NCBI RefSeq assembly: GCF_026107515.2
Contig: NZ_JAPCHW010000005.1
Coordinates: 124,001 to 188,000, forward strand
Direction: 5' to 3'
Length of the DNA stretch: 64,000 nt
DNA from: Glutamicibacter sp. MNS18
Lineage (GTDB): Bacteria; Actinomycetota; Actinomycetes; Actinomycetales; Micrococcaceae
In this document: positions 31,911 through 40,874 of the stretch, piece after piece
How positions within the stretch are numbered: the first letter of the stretch is position 1
Layout of the letters: each line of letters starts with the position of its first letter
Notes under the pieces: generated by a model
Told to the model about the DNA's origin: nothing
Database searches by the model: none
Seen by the model: only the letters and a program-made list of their open reading frames with translations
Made by a program: the position numbers and the translations under genes

Positions 31911-34399
31911 GCACGAACAAGTGGACCCGGCACTGGCCCTGGCTGCTGGCCCTGGTGTGCGCCGTCATCACCACCTTCACCGCGGCCAGCGCCTACCGGG
32001 CGTTAACGACCGAACCGCAGCACCAGCTGACCATCCGGGTTGACGGAGAACACGAATGGAATATCTCGCAGAGCACCGTTGACGCGGTGTTGCAGGAGCC
32101 CATCCGCAGCTGGCGGCCGCTGGAACTGACAGTCACCGATCGCTGGCTGACCGGGGATGAGCTACTGCGCGGCGAGGTGAGCGGCACCGACATCCTGCTC
32201 TCCACGAGGCTGGGAAACCGGGCTCCGGATACGGATTACCGGGTGTCCGAACGGTTCTCGGGCACCGGATTCAACAGATCGCTGGTGGGAGATGATACCG
32301 AATACACCGACAAGCGTTTTGATATCCACAACGGCTTCAGGGACAACCTCGGGCTGGGCCACGGCCCGGCAGCCGTGGTGGCCGCCGGTGAGCAGGCGGC
32401 CGCCGTGCTCGGCGACAAGCCGGTCACCAACCCGACGTACTGGCTGGCAGGCATCGGTTTGGGAGCCATGGCCACCTTCGCCTTCCTTGCCCTGGGATTG
32501 CGCCGCCGCCGTCGGCAGACCAGCCGGGAGCAGCGTCTGCGCGCGGCCGGACGCAAGCTGGCCCGTGTGGTGTTGGACCTCGAGGCCCTGGAGGTGACCT
32601 ACCGGGCCACACCGGAAGGACGCCGCCCAGGCGGGTTCACCGAAGCGTGGCGGAGACTGGAGGCACTCTCGCTGGAGGCCGCCCGCTGCGAACAACAACT
32701 GCTGCGGGATGTGGCATCGCCCGGATTCGTTGCCGAACTGGCCGGCTTCGAGCGAGACTGCCGCGAACTGACCGAGCTGGCCGATGCCCTGCTGGGGGCG
32801 GGATCGGTGCACGCCGAATTGGCCGGAACGGGATCGACCTTCGACCGGCTGAGCCAACCGATCAACGCGGCGGTGCTGGAACTGCTCAACCGGTTGCGCC
32901 ATGCCCCGGGGCGCATGGTCAGCCAGGAACAATTGCAGTCGTTGCGTGAAGCCCTTGACCGGCTGATCAGCGTGGCCAACAATGCCGACGACTCGCGGGC
33001 CGCGATCGAGAGCTGGTCGCGGGCCGAAGCCGCCCTGGCCCGCACCGTGCGGGATCTGAATGCCTGGCTGCGACGCTATCCGCACATCCGGCTGGCCGCC
33101 CCGACCCCGGCCGAGTCGACGGAGCTGCTCAAGCTGCGTGAGAGCCTGGGGATGAAGCCGGACCGGCGTGAGCGCGCCCTGGTGCAACTGGGCTACGCCA
33201 ATGCCCGGGTCCGGGCCATCCTGGGGGACCTGCCCGGGGACACGGCACCCGCTCCGCCGGGCAGGATCCGCACCTGGGTTTCGGGTCTGGCCCGGGGCCA
33301 ACGGACCGGAGGAGACGAACCCGACGTGCGCCGCCGCTGGTGGCGGATCGGCGTGGCCGCCGTGCTGCTGATTGGCGCGATGATCGTGTCGGGGGTGGTG
33401 ATCACGCCCTACTCGCAACGTCCGCAAGGCGAGGAGGACCGAGGCAGCCGGGCCTTGGAGCTGGTCATCGACGGGGTGCACGAGCAAGTGGTTGAAAGCG
33501 ACATCCGTCGGTACATGGATGTGCAGTTCCCGCAGGCCGAAAGGATTACCATCGCCGTGCGCGATGCCGGTGCCTACCTGGAATACGATCCGGAGGATCC
33601 GGATTACCTGGTTCCCCGGAATATCCCGGAGATCCTGTGGCGCCTGAAACACGAGTTCAGCGACAAGGTCGACCCGGAGACCGGGGAGCTGTTCGAAGGG
33701 GAAGCGATCATCCCCGCGATGATCTTCGAGAACGGGGAGTTGGCCATCCCCGGGATGGCCAGCTGGCAGCTGGCCCGTGGCGAATACGGCTGGGGCCAGC
33801 CGGTGCGGTGGGAACACGGTAGCATCCGCTCTTCCAGCTATGGCGGGATCACGTTGGCGAACATGATCGACGATTACGCCGAAGCCCTGGTACGCAACGA
33901 CGCTCGCCGTCCGGACTTCTCGGTCTCCGCCCTGTTCTGGACGCTCACGGCCATGATCTGGCTGACAGGCCTGAACGCCGTGCTGCTGGTGCGCTTCCTG
34001 CTGGGAGCCACCACGTCCCTGGGCCGGTTGGGACGGTACGGCCGTCGGCTGCGCGCCGCGCAACGGGACCTTGGGCAACTGGCCCTGGGGCTGGACGAGT
34101 CACGGCTGAACACGGTGGCGGTGCTGGGTGCCGGCCCGCCGGGAACTGCTGCAGAAGCCGGCCAGCGGTTGCATGAACGAGCGCTGGCGATGGCCTGGCG
34201 TGAGGCCGAGGAACTGGCCTCCATCCCGCTGGCCGAACGCTATTCAGGCACCTTCGGACGCCGGGTCCGGCACCTGGAGAAACTGGTACAGACCCTGGGA
34301 CGTCACGAGGTTGATGCCGCGGTGCGTGCCCAGCAGCTGATTGCCGCAACCCGCGGGGCCGGCGGAGGAACACCGGGGCCCCAGCAGGTGCCCGGGTGA
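31907..34399 (+). CDS. Large duplicated membrane protein (DUF5129-like), unknown function
   Basis: 830 aa with an internal duplication: each half has a membrane helix, an extracytoplasmic beta-rich domain, a second helix and a helical cytoplasmic region. Half 1 (near residues 12-60) reads WLLALVCAVITTFT...LTIRVDGEHEWNISQSTV; half 2 (near 483-540) reads IGVAAVLLIGAMIVSG...LELVIDGVHEQVVESDI. A short IRVDGEH/VIDGVHE-like motif begins each outer domain. The start overlaps the TPM-like gene stop. I place it with DUF5129-type actinobacterial membrane proteins by resemblance only. A membrane complex with the TPM-like partner is likely. Confidence 0.7.
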   Translation: MSTNKWTRHWPWLLALVCAVITTFTAASAYRALTTEPQHQLTIRVDGEHEWNISQSTVDAVLQEPIRSWRPLELTVTDRWLTGDELLRGEVSGTDILLSTRLGNRAPDTDYRVSERFSGTGFNRSLVGDDTEYTDKRFDIHNGFRDNLGLGHGPAAVVAAGEQAAAVLGDKPVTNPTYWLAGIGLGAMATFAFLALGLRRRRRQTSREQRLRAAGRKLARVVLDLEALEVTYRATPEGRRPGGFTEAWRRLEALSLEAARCEQQLLRDVASPGFVAELAGFERDCRELTELADALLGAGSVHAELAGTGSTFDRLSQPINAAVLELLNRLRHAPGRMVSQEQLQSLREALDRLISVANNADDSRAAIESWSRAEAALARTVRDLNAWLRRYPHIRLAAPTPAESTELLKLRESLGMKPDRRERALVQLGYANARVRAILGDLPGDTAPAPPGRIRTWVSGLARGQRTGGDEPDVRRRWWRIGVAAVLLIGAMIVSGVVITPYSQRPQGEEDRGSRALELVIDGVHEQVVESDIRRYMDVQFPQAERITIAVRDAGAYLEYDPEDPDYLVPRNIPEILWRLKHEFSDKVDPETGELFEGEAIIPAMIFENGELAIPGMASWQLARGEYGWGQPVRWEHGSIRSSSYGGITLANMIDDYAEALVRNDARRPDFSVSALFWTLTAMIWLTGLNAVLLVRFLLGATTSLGRLGRYGRRLRAAQRDLGQLALGLDESRLNTVAVLGAGPPGTAAEAGQRLHERALAMAWREAEELASIPLAERYSGTFGRRVRHLEKLVQTLGRHEVDAAVRAQQLIAATRGAGGGTPGPQQVPG

Positions 34400-34418
34400 C
34401 CCCGGCCACCTCAACGCC

Positions 34419-34456
34419 AACAGGTCCCACCCGGACGCTGCCGGGCGGGACCTGTT
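34419..34456. terminator. Bidirectional terminator
   Basis: 16-bp arms AACAGGTCCCACCCGG / CCGGGCGGGACCTGTT with one mismatch and a 6-nt loop, between the convergent DUF5129-like and S9 peptidase genes. Confidence 0.8.
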
Positions 34457-34465
34457 CTCGTGCCG

Positions 34466-36559
34466 TTAGTTCTTCCCGTCCTCCTCGGGAGCGCTCAGCC
34501 CCAGGCTCTGCGGCAGGACGGCTTCCTCACCCAGGACATGCTCAGCCAGATAACCCAGGATCACCTGGTACCAGACCTTGGCATGCTGCGGGCTGAGGAT
34601 CCAGTGGTTTTCCTCCGGGAAGTACAGGAAACGGTGCGCTGTCGAACCGTCGGCCTGCTGCGGAAGCCCGGATTTCGAGAGCAGCTCGTACCATAGCCGC
34701 AACCCCTCGCCGATCGGCACCCGGTAGTCCTTGTCCCCGTGGATCACCAGCATCGGGGTGCTAATGCGATCGACGTAGGCGCTCGGGGAGTACTTGGCGA
34801 CCATCTCCGGTCGCATTTCCCGCGCCCAGTAGAAGGACATGTCGGTAGTCGGGCCGAATCCGTTCAGGTCCCAGAGGCTGGCATGGGTGACGATGGCCTT
34901 GAACCGGTCGGTCTGCCCCGCGATCCAATTGGCCATGTAGCCGCCGAAGGAACCACCCAGGGCCGCGGTACGGGTCCGGTCGATGTCCGCACGGTCCTCA
35001 ACGACGTCGGTGATCCGCATCAGGTCGGTGTACGGTTCGGCACCCCAACGGCCCCAGCCGCGGGCGACGAAGTCGTGGCCGTACCCGGTGGACAAACCCG
35101 GATCCGGCAGCACCACCGCATACCCCTGCGCGACCATCAACCAGGGATTCCAACGCCAGCTCCAGGTGTTCCACGAGGACACCGGGCCGCCATGAACCCA
35201 CAGCAGCAGCGGAGCGGGGGACCCCGCTGTGGCCTGGTCGGGCAGGGCCAGCCAAGCGCGGATGCTCGTGCCATCCTCGGCCGTCGTGGTGACCTCTTCC
35301 AGGCGTCCTGGCAGCTTGGGCCGGCCCACCGGCGAATTCAGCGCACCAAGGGCGACCTCGTCCCCGTCTTCCAGCCCGGTGATATGGGTCAGGTCCAGTC
35401 GTACCGGCTCGGCCGGGTACTCGTAGCTGGCCCGCAAGGCGAAGGCGGAACTCGAATCCGGGGAGATGACCACATCGCTGTAGCTGCCCTCCCGGGTGAG
35501 CCGGGTGACCTTGTCGGTTTCCAGGGCAATGTGGAATACCGGTCCGCGGCCGAAGTCGTCGGCGGTGACCAGCAGGGCGGTGCTATTGGGCAGCCAGGTC
35601 ACCGAGGTGACCATCCGGTCCCAGCCGACCGCGATCTGGTGGGTTTCCCCGCCAGCAAGGTTCATCAGCCACAGGGTGGAACGGCCCGGGTTTTCCGGCG
35701 TGGAACGTTCGATGCGGTAGTAGACCAGTTCGGTCGAGTCGGGGCTGATCTTGCCCACACCGTATTCGTAGGTCTCATCCGGTTCCAGCAGTAGTTCGCG
35801 TTCACCGGTATCCAGATCGATCTTGGTCACACCCTGATAGGAGCTGCCGCGACCTTCCGGGGTCCTCCAATCGGTGACCAGGAACTGGCCGTTGGGTGCA
35901 ATATGCATGCCCGCTTCGAGCAGCTCGGCTCCGATCCCCGGGCTGATGGCCTCGGGCGTGGCCGCGTCGTCGGTTTCCGAGGGAAGCTGGGCACGGAAGT
36001 AATCGGGTTGTTGCGGGCCCAGATCGTGGTCCCAGAAACGTACCGGGTAGCCGCTGTGCAGGATGGCGTTGACCTTCTTGTCCTTGCGCAGTGCGCGCAG
36101 GGTCTTGTCCTGTTCGATGTTGCCGGCGCCGGGCATGGTGCTGGCGGTGAAGACCACGGTGCCCTGCCGGGAGGCCGGGGCGGTCGGCAGGGTCTGCACC
36201 GCACCAATCCCTGCCGGGTGTTCCACTACCAGCTGTGCTTCACCGCCATTGGCCGGCAACCGCCACAATGCCGGTTTGGCATCCTTGTCGGATGAGCGTT
36301 TGGCGATAAACAGCAGGTCCCCGTTCGCGGTGAAGCCCGCTTGTGTTTCCCCCTCGGTTCCGCGGGTGAGCCGCCGGGCCGGGGAAGCTCCGTTGGTGTC
36401 CAGCTCCCACAGGGCGCTGCGGTAGCCGGTCTCCTCCTTGTCCAGCGAGGTGACCGTGGTGACCAGACGGGAACCGTCGGGGGAGAGCTGCAGGCCCGCG
36501 ACGCGATGCATGCCGATGTATGAGTCCAAATTATGAAATGAATGCTTAGAGTGTTCCAC
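34466..36559 (-). CDS. S9 family prolyl-oligopeptidase-type peptidase
   Basis: 697-aa serine peptidase: an N-terminal beta-propeller with repeated SPDG/SPDS blades (LQLSPDGSRLVTT, ISPDSTELVYYR, ISPDSSSAFALR) and a C-terminal alpha/beta-hydrolase with triad Ser in GGSFGGYM (near 536), Asp in HGDKDYRVP (near 610) and His in EENHWI (near 652). Closest in type to acylaminoacyl or dipeptidyl peptidases acting on short peptides in the cytoplasm; no signal peptide. GTG start with GAGG close upstream. The first residues FHNLDSYIGMHR match the usual beginning of actinobacterial relatives. Confidence 0.92.
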   Translation of the reverse strand: MEHSKHSFHNLDSYIGMHRVAGLQLSPDGSRLVTTVTSLDKEETGYRSALWELDTNGASPARRLTRGTEGETQAGFTANGDLLFIAKRSSDKDAKPALWRLPANGGEAQLVVEHPAGIGAVQTLPTAPASRQGTVVFTASTMPGAGNIEQDKTLRALRKDKKVNAILHSGYPVRFWDHDLGPQQPDYFRAQLPSETDDAATPEAISPGIGAELLEAGMHIAPNGQFLVTDWRTPEGRGSSYQGVTKIDLDTGERELLLEPDETYEYGVGKISPDSTELVYYRIERSTPENPGRSTLWLMNLAGGETHQIAVGWDRMVTSVTWLPNSTALLVTADDFGRGPVFHIALETDKVTRLTREGSYSDVVISPDSSSAFALRASYEYPAEPVRLDLTHITGLEDGDEVALGALNSPVGRPKLPGRLEEVTTTAEDGTSIRAWLALPDQATAGSPAPLLLWVHGGPVSSWNTWSWRWNPWLMVAQGYAVVLPDPGLSTGYGHDFVARGWGRWGAEPYTDLMRITDVVEDRADIDRTRTAALGGSFGGYMANWIAGQTDRFKAIVTHASLWDLNGFGPTTDMSFYWAREMRPEMVAKYSPSAYVDRISTPMLVIHGDKDYRVPIGEGLRLWYELLSKSGLPQQADGSTAHRFLYFPEENHWILSPQHAKVWYQVILGYLAEHVLGEEAVLPQSLGLSAPEEDGKN

Positions 36560-36775
36560 CTCACTTATCTTTCCATTGATTTGCGCTTCGCACTAGAGCA
36601 AACGTGATTCGGTCCAGCGAAACGTTGGTGGCCGAAAGGCATCTGATGTCGAAGTGAACCTGAGAGTGTCCTGACGAAAGTTCGATCACTCCTTGGAATA
36701 AGGGGTGAAATGAGGCACCGTATGAAGTGGGGTCTGGCGATGATATACCGCCACATTCGACGTAGGAGGCAGACC

Positions 36776-37483
36776 ATGCGCAACCCGAAACGAAACCTCA
36801 CCCTGACCGCCATGCTCATCAGTGCCGGATTCCTGGTGACCGGATGCTCCGGAAACCAGTCGCCGGAGCCGAGCACACCGCCTATTGCTTCCGAGCAGTC
36901 GCCCACCGTCACCGAAAGCCCATCGTAAACGGCCACGGAAATGCAGACCATATCCAAGTACGAGGTCACCTTGGATATTCCGCAGACGTGGAGCGTCGAA
37001 CCGGAGGAGGAATGCGAGGGTGAATGTCACGAATACACCCAATGGAACCTGAAGAACCAGGCCGGGGTCACGGTACTGAGCCTGTTGCCGAATACGGCGA
37101 CCTCCCCAGACGGGGACATGAACCTCTACGAGCGCGAAGTGCTCAGCAGCGACCCGGCTCCCGGGTTGACATTCCAGCCAGCCAGTGTGGTGGCCCACCA
37201 TGCCATCGGCACCCACCAGGAGGACGGTGGAGTGACCGAGTCCTTCTCCATGGCGATTGTCGATGATGAGGTTCTGGCCAAGCGCGGGGAACAGCCGGAC
37301 TTGGACTACTTCAAGACCAGCGAGGATGCCTGGCCGATGCTGTGGGTGTCCAACGAGTACCTGGAGGTCATGGGCTATCGCGTGGACGGGCAGATGACCC
37401 GGGAACAGGCCGAGGAGTTCCTGAACTCGGAGGACTTCACCTACCTGAACTCGATCATGAAGACGGTGCGCATCACGGAGTAG
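36776..37483 (+). pseudogene. Lipoprotein gene interrupted by an in-frame TAA
   Basis: AGGAGG and ATG open a typical lipoprotein precursor (MRNPKRNLTLTAMLISAGFLVTGC, lipobox VTGC) followed by a Ser/Pro/Thr linker that stops at TAA (36926-36928). The same frame then continues without interruption for 185 codons (TATEMQTISKYEVTLDIPQTWSVEPEEECEGECHEYTQW...). The second part has no signal peptide, and its only ATG lacks a ribosome-binding site, so both pieces are best read as one lipoprotein of about 235 aa broken by a nonsense codon. The exported domain resembles no family I can name. A sequencing error or readthrough is possible. Confidence 0.7.
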
Positions 37484-37628
37484 GGGCCAATTCCTGGCTT
37501 GTAGCAGTTTCCGCAGACCACGGGCGCTTCCGTTCCCATGCGCGGAAAACACTTGTGGACAGGCGGATTCGGGCTCATGATAGGTCCATAACAATCGGTG
37601 GGGACCGATGGTCATGGGGGAATCGACA

Positions 37629-38930
37629 ATGGAATATCGCACTCGCACGTCGGGAATCGCCAGGGTCGTGCTCTGCGCGATGCTCGGAACCGCGTTGCTG
37701 TCGACGGGGGCCACGGCTGCCACGCCGTCCATGAACGCCGCAGCGCAGGATCCGTTTGGGGGCCAGGGGGCCGCAGACTACGCCGCGTTCCACGTATCCG
37801 AGTCCGGCTTGTTGAAGCCGCAGGACCTGGGGAATCCTGCGGCAGGCGCCAGCACCACATCGACGCTGGTCACGCAGGCGAACCTGAACTTGCGCACCGG
37901 AAATAGCACCAGGCACAAGGTCATCCTCACCATGCCGAAGGGTGCGAGCGTGAAGGTCCTGTCCAAGGCGGCCAACGGCTGGTACAAGCTCAGCTACAAG
38001 GGCAGGACCGGCTGGGCCAGCGGGCAATACCTGAAAGCGGCCAAGACAACGGCGAAACCCAGGACCGTGAGCAAGCCGCCCGCCACGTTGGTCACCCAAG
38101 CGAACCTGAACATGCGCACCGGCAGCAGTACGAAGCACAAGATCGTGCTGACCATAGCCAAGGGAGCGAATGTCAAGGTCCTGTCCAAGGCGGCCAACGG
38201 CTGGTACAAGGTCAACTACAAGGGCAGGACCGGCTGGGCCAGCGGACAGTACCTGAAAGCGACGGCACCGAAGGCCACGCCGAAACCGATTGCTCCCCAA
38301 ACCACCCAGGGCAAGGGTCCGAACCTCACCAAGTCGGTTGTGCTGACCTATGACGACTGCCCGCTGACGCTGTCGGCCTTCGACGCTGTCGTCAAGTACG
38401 CGGCAAAGAGCAACATCGGGCTGGTGCTTGCTCCCACCGGAAACTGTCTGGCTTCCTTCAAATCCCGGTACGGTGTGGATCTGGCAGACCGGGCCCGGGC
38501 CCACGGACAATGGGTGATCAACCACTCGGTCAGTCATCCTGATCTGCGTAGGCTCTCCTGCGCCAACGGGGCCAAGCAGTTGCAGGGCACCGGGGTGCGC
38601 ACCAACTGGGGAAGGCCGCCATATGGGGCGATCAACGACAATGTGCGCTGTGCATATCAGCGGGCGGACATGCGGATCTGGACTTGGACCGTGGACACCA
38701 TGGACTGGCAGGTGAAAAACAAGAAGACCATCGTTGCCCGGGCATCGCAGGCCAAGGCCGGGGACACAGTCCTGATGCACATGCAGTGGCAGGGGTTCGA
38801 TGTCGACGCGATCAGGCAGATCGGCAACAACCTGGGCAAACGCGGGCTCACAGTGTGTAGGGCCTATCATGGTCCCAAGGGCGGGGTGCAGAAGACCCCG
38901 GTCAAGCTGCCCGCGTCGCTACCTTGCTAA
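37629..38930 (+). CDS. Secreted polysaccharide deacetylase with two bacterial SH3 domains
   Basis: 433 aa: signal peptide to about residue 34 (ALLSTGATAATP), two SH3b domains at about 75-135 and 150-210 (TQANLNLRTGNST..., TQANLNMRTGSST...) and a NodB-like catalytic domain. Zinc and catalytic motifs: TYDDCP near 239 (usual form TFDDGP), HSVSH near 298 and RPPYG near 327, so the D-H-H metal site is kept although Cys replaces Gly after DD. It probably deacetylates peptidoglycan or another wall glycan. Start chosen at MEYRTR with GGGGGAA upstream; two earlier ATGs are possible. Confidence 0.9.
   Translation: MEYRTRTSGIARVVLCAMLGTALLSTGATAATPSMNAAAQDPFGGQGAADYAAFHVSESGLLKPQDLGNPAAGASTTSTLVTQANLNLRTGNSTRHKVILTMPKGASVKVLSKAANGWYKLSYKGRTGWASGQYLKAAKTTAKPRTVSKPPATLVTQANLNMRTGSSTKHKIVLTIAKGANVKVLSKAANGWYKVNYKGRTGWASGQYLKATAPKATPKPIAPQTTQGKGPNLTKSVVLTYDDCPLTLSAFDAVVKYAAKSNIGLVLAPTGNCLASFKSRYGVDLADRARAHGQWVINHSVSHPDLRRLSCANGAKQLQGTGVRTNWGRPPYGAINDNVRCAYQRADMRIWTWTVDTMDWQVKNKKTIVARASQAKAGDTVLMHMQWQGFDVDAIRQIGNNLGKRGLTVCRAYHGPKGGVQKTPVKLPASLPC
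37951..38262 (+). repeat. Tandem SH3-domain duplication within deacetylase gene
   Basis: Two nearly identical DNA stretches of about 88 nt (starting near 37951 and 38173), offset by 222 bp, encode VKVLSKAANGWYK...YKGRTGWASGQYLKA. More than 30 bases in a row are identical, so the domain was duplicated, or homogenised, recently. Confidence 0.8.
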
Positions 38931-38970
38931 ACGGGTCGGATAGTCGGTCCGCGGCGGGTCGTCCGATGGC

Positions 38971-40800
38971 TCAGGCAGCGAAGGGCTGCAATTTGCCGGC
39001 CTTGTAGAGCACGGTGGCTTCCTCGGCCAGCTTGTTCGCCTCGATGGCTTCGGACGGGGTCATCCAGTAGGTGTTCACCCTCAGGTGTTGAGGTGGATCC
39101 AGGTCGCGGGGCAATAGCACCATAGGGCGACACCCCTCGACCTTGACCACCTTGAACAGGCCGCAGTGCCGGGCCAGGTGGTGGATCTTGCAGTACAGAT
39201 CCACATTGTCCACGTCGGTGGTACCGCCATTTTCCCAGGGCTCCAGGTGATCGAGTTCGCAGCGGTGCGCCGGCATGGTGCACCCGGGATAGGAACAACC
39301 CCGGTAGGCGGCACGAACCGCCTTTCCGACGTGTTTGGGGAAGAGGCGCCGGGCTCGTCCGAAGTCGAGGACCATGCCCTTGGAACCGAGGACCTCGGGG
39401 TAGATCTTGGCCTGACACATGATCGCCCGGGCTTCACCGGCAGTCAGCGGCAGCCCGTTGGCGGTGATCGCGAAATCCGTGGCCCCGGCCAGCATTTTCT
39501 CGTAGTTCAGGATCACCATGACCTCCGGGGTGACCGATCCGGCTCGTTTTCCGTCCGGCACGGTCCCGGCGCCCCGGATCAGTTCGATCAGCGCGATCAG
39601 GTGCCTGAATTCGGGGCGGACCTTTTCCAGCGGTAGTGACAGTTCCGCCGGCATGCCGGTATCTGCGGTGGTGCACACCGGCTGGGTGGCTTCGGGAGCG
39701 TGGGCGTCCTGTGCGGGAGCCTGTGATGCGGTGCCGGAAGATTCGTCGGCTCCTGTTCCGGTTTCGCCCGGAAGATCCCCGGGTTCGGGTCGCGCATCCG
39801 GGACCATGGCCGGCAGCTGCGGCGTATCCCCGGGTGATTCCTGCGCCCAGGCAGGCATATCGGACGGGTCTCCCCATGGGGCGGACACGGCAGGCTCCGG
39901 TCCTGTGCCGTTGGGCGGTGCTGCGGGACCGTATCGGGTGGCAACCAAGGCATCGAGTGCGTCGCGGTTTCCGGCGATGGTCTTGGGGTTGTCGATCTGG
40001 GTGAAAACGGATTCGAGCAGTTCGGCGTCCTGGGGAAGGAGCTTGAGCTGGTAGGTGACCAGTCCGCGTTTGAGCCCGCGCCGATACAGCCCGGATTCGG
40101 CTATCAATGCTTCGAGAGGGCGGTCGGCGGCCACGGTCTGCTCCACGAGGCGGTTCATGTGCTTGCGTGCGCTCTGTGGCTGGTCCCGAATCAGGGTGAT
40201 CGCATCGCGTTCGAGCTGTTCCTGGGCTCCGGCGGCGCCGGGTCCGGTGCCCAGATCCTTCTTGGCTCCGCGGATCTGTCTGGCTGCACTGGTGACCAGC
40301 CTCGGGTCGATGTCCTTCCCGGTGAATTGCTCGGCCAACTCGGGCATCAGCGGGTCGGTGCGCGTGCCGGTTTCGGTGATGGCGGCGATCAACGCCTCGG
40401 CCTGGTGGACCCGTTCGCGGGCCGTGGTCAACGGGATATTCAGCCAGCCGTGGAGCAGGTCCACGGTGTTGCCGTAGTAGGAGCGCCCCATGGTGGTGCG
40501 CCCGTTGATCGCAGCCAGCTCGGCAGGGGAGGGATCCAGGCCCGCGTCGCTGATGGCCTGGAAGGAGTCCTGGTCCAGCTGATGTGCGCCAGTGCGTCGC
40601 AGGGCGTCGACCGCATGGAGCTGGGCGCGGACCAGCTGTTCACCCAGATGCTCCACCAGTCGCGCGAAGTAGGCGGCATGCCCGGGCGCAGGTTCCTGCC
40701 CGGCGAGCGCCGCGGTCGCGCTCTGGATCAGTGATGCCGCCTGGGCCAACTGGGCCAGTGGGCTGGTGGAGGTGTTCATGGCCCCAGCATGCCCCACCAT
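38971..40800 (-). CDS. DUF222 domain and HNH endonuclease-domain protein
   Basis: 609 aa. The N-terminal DUF222 (about 30-280) is helical, followed by a long Pro/Gly/Ala-rich low-complexity linker (about 290-370) and a C-terminal HNH nuclease domain with CSYPGC, CELDHLEPWENGG and NVDLYCKIHHLARH, i.e. complete zinc-ribbon Cys and catalytic His. These proteins are numerous in actinobacterial genomes; their biological role is unsettled, and some copies are mobile or highly repeated. The start could also be MNTSTS, seven codons later. It stands alone, with nothing defence-like next to it. Confidence 0.9.
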   Translation of the reverse strand: MVGHAGAMNTSTSPLAQLAQAASLIQSATAALAGQEPAPGHAAYFARLVEHLGEQLVRAQLHAVDALRRTGAHQLDQDSFQAISDAGLDPSPAELAAINGRTTMGRSYYGNTVDLLHGWLNIPLTTARERVHQAEALIAAITETGTRTDPLMPELAEQFTGKDIDPRLVTSAARQIRGAKKDLGTGPGAAGAQEQLERDAITLIRDQPQSARKHMNRLVEQTVAADRPLEALIAESGLYRRGLKRGLVTYQLKLLPQDAELLESVFTQIDNPKTIAGNRDALDALVATRYGPAAPPNGTGPEPAVSAPWGDPSDMPAWAQESPGDTPQLPAMVPDARPEPGDLPGETGTGADESSGTASQAPAQDAHAPEATQPVCTTADTGMPAELSLPLEKVRPEFRHLIALIELIRGAGTVPDGKRAGSVTPEVMVILNYEKMLAGATDFAITANGLPLTAGEARAIMCQAKIYPEVLGSKGMVLDFGRARRLFPKHVGKAVRAAYRGCSYPGCTMPAHRCELDHLEPWENGGTTDVDNVDLYCKIHHLARHCGLFKVVKVEGCRPMVLLPRDLDPPQHLRVNTYWMTPSEAIEANKLAEEATVLYKAGKLQPFAA

Positions 40801-40838
40801 CGGGTGCGGCGGGGCGCATAGCGCAGATGTGTGGATAA

Positions 40839-40870
40839 CCGGACCCCGCGGTGCGCACCGCGGGGTCCGG
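40839..40870 (-). terminator. Terminator of asparagine operon, 32-bp perfect palindrome
   Basis: CCGGACCCCGCGGTGC / GCACCGCGGGGTCCGG, symmetric over all 32 bp, just beyond the permease stop. As RNA it forms a stem of about 14 bp with a GCGC-centred loop. Confidence 0.75.
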
Positions 40871-40874
40871 GCGC

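Noticed and set aside
38971-40800. Homing endonuclease or restriction system
   Set aside because: DUF222-HNH proteins are common stand-alone genes in actinobacteria; no intron, methylase or target duplication is visible.
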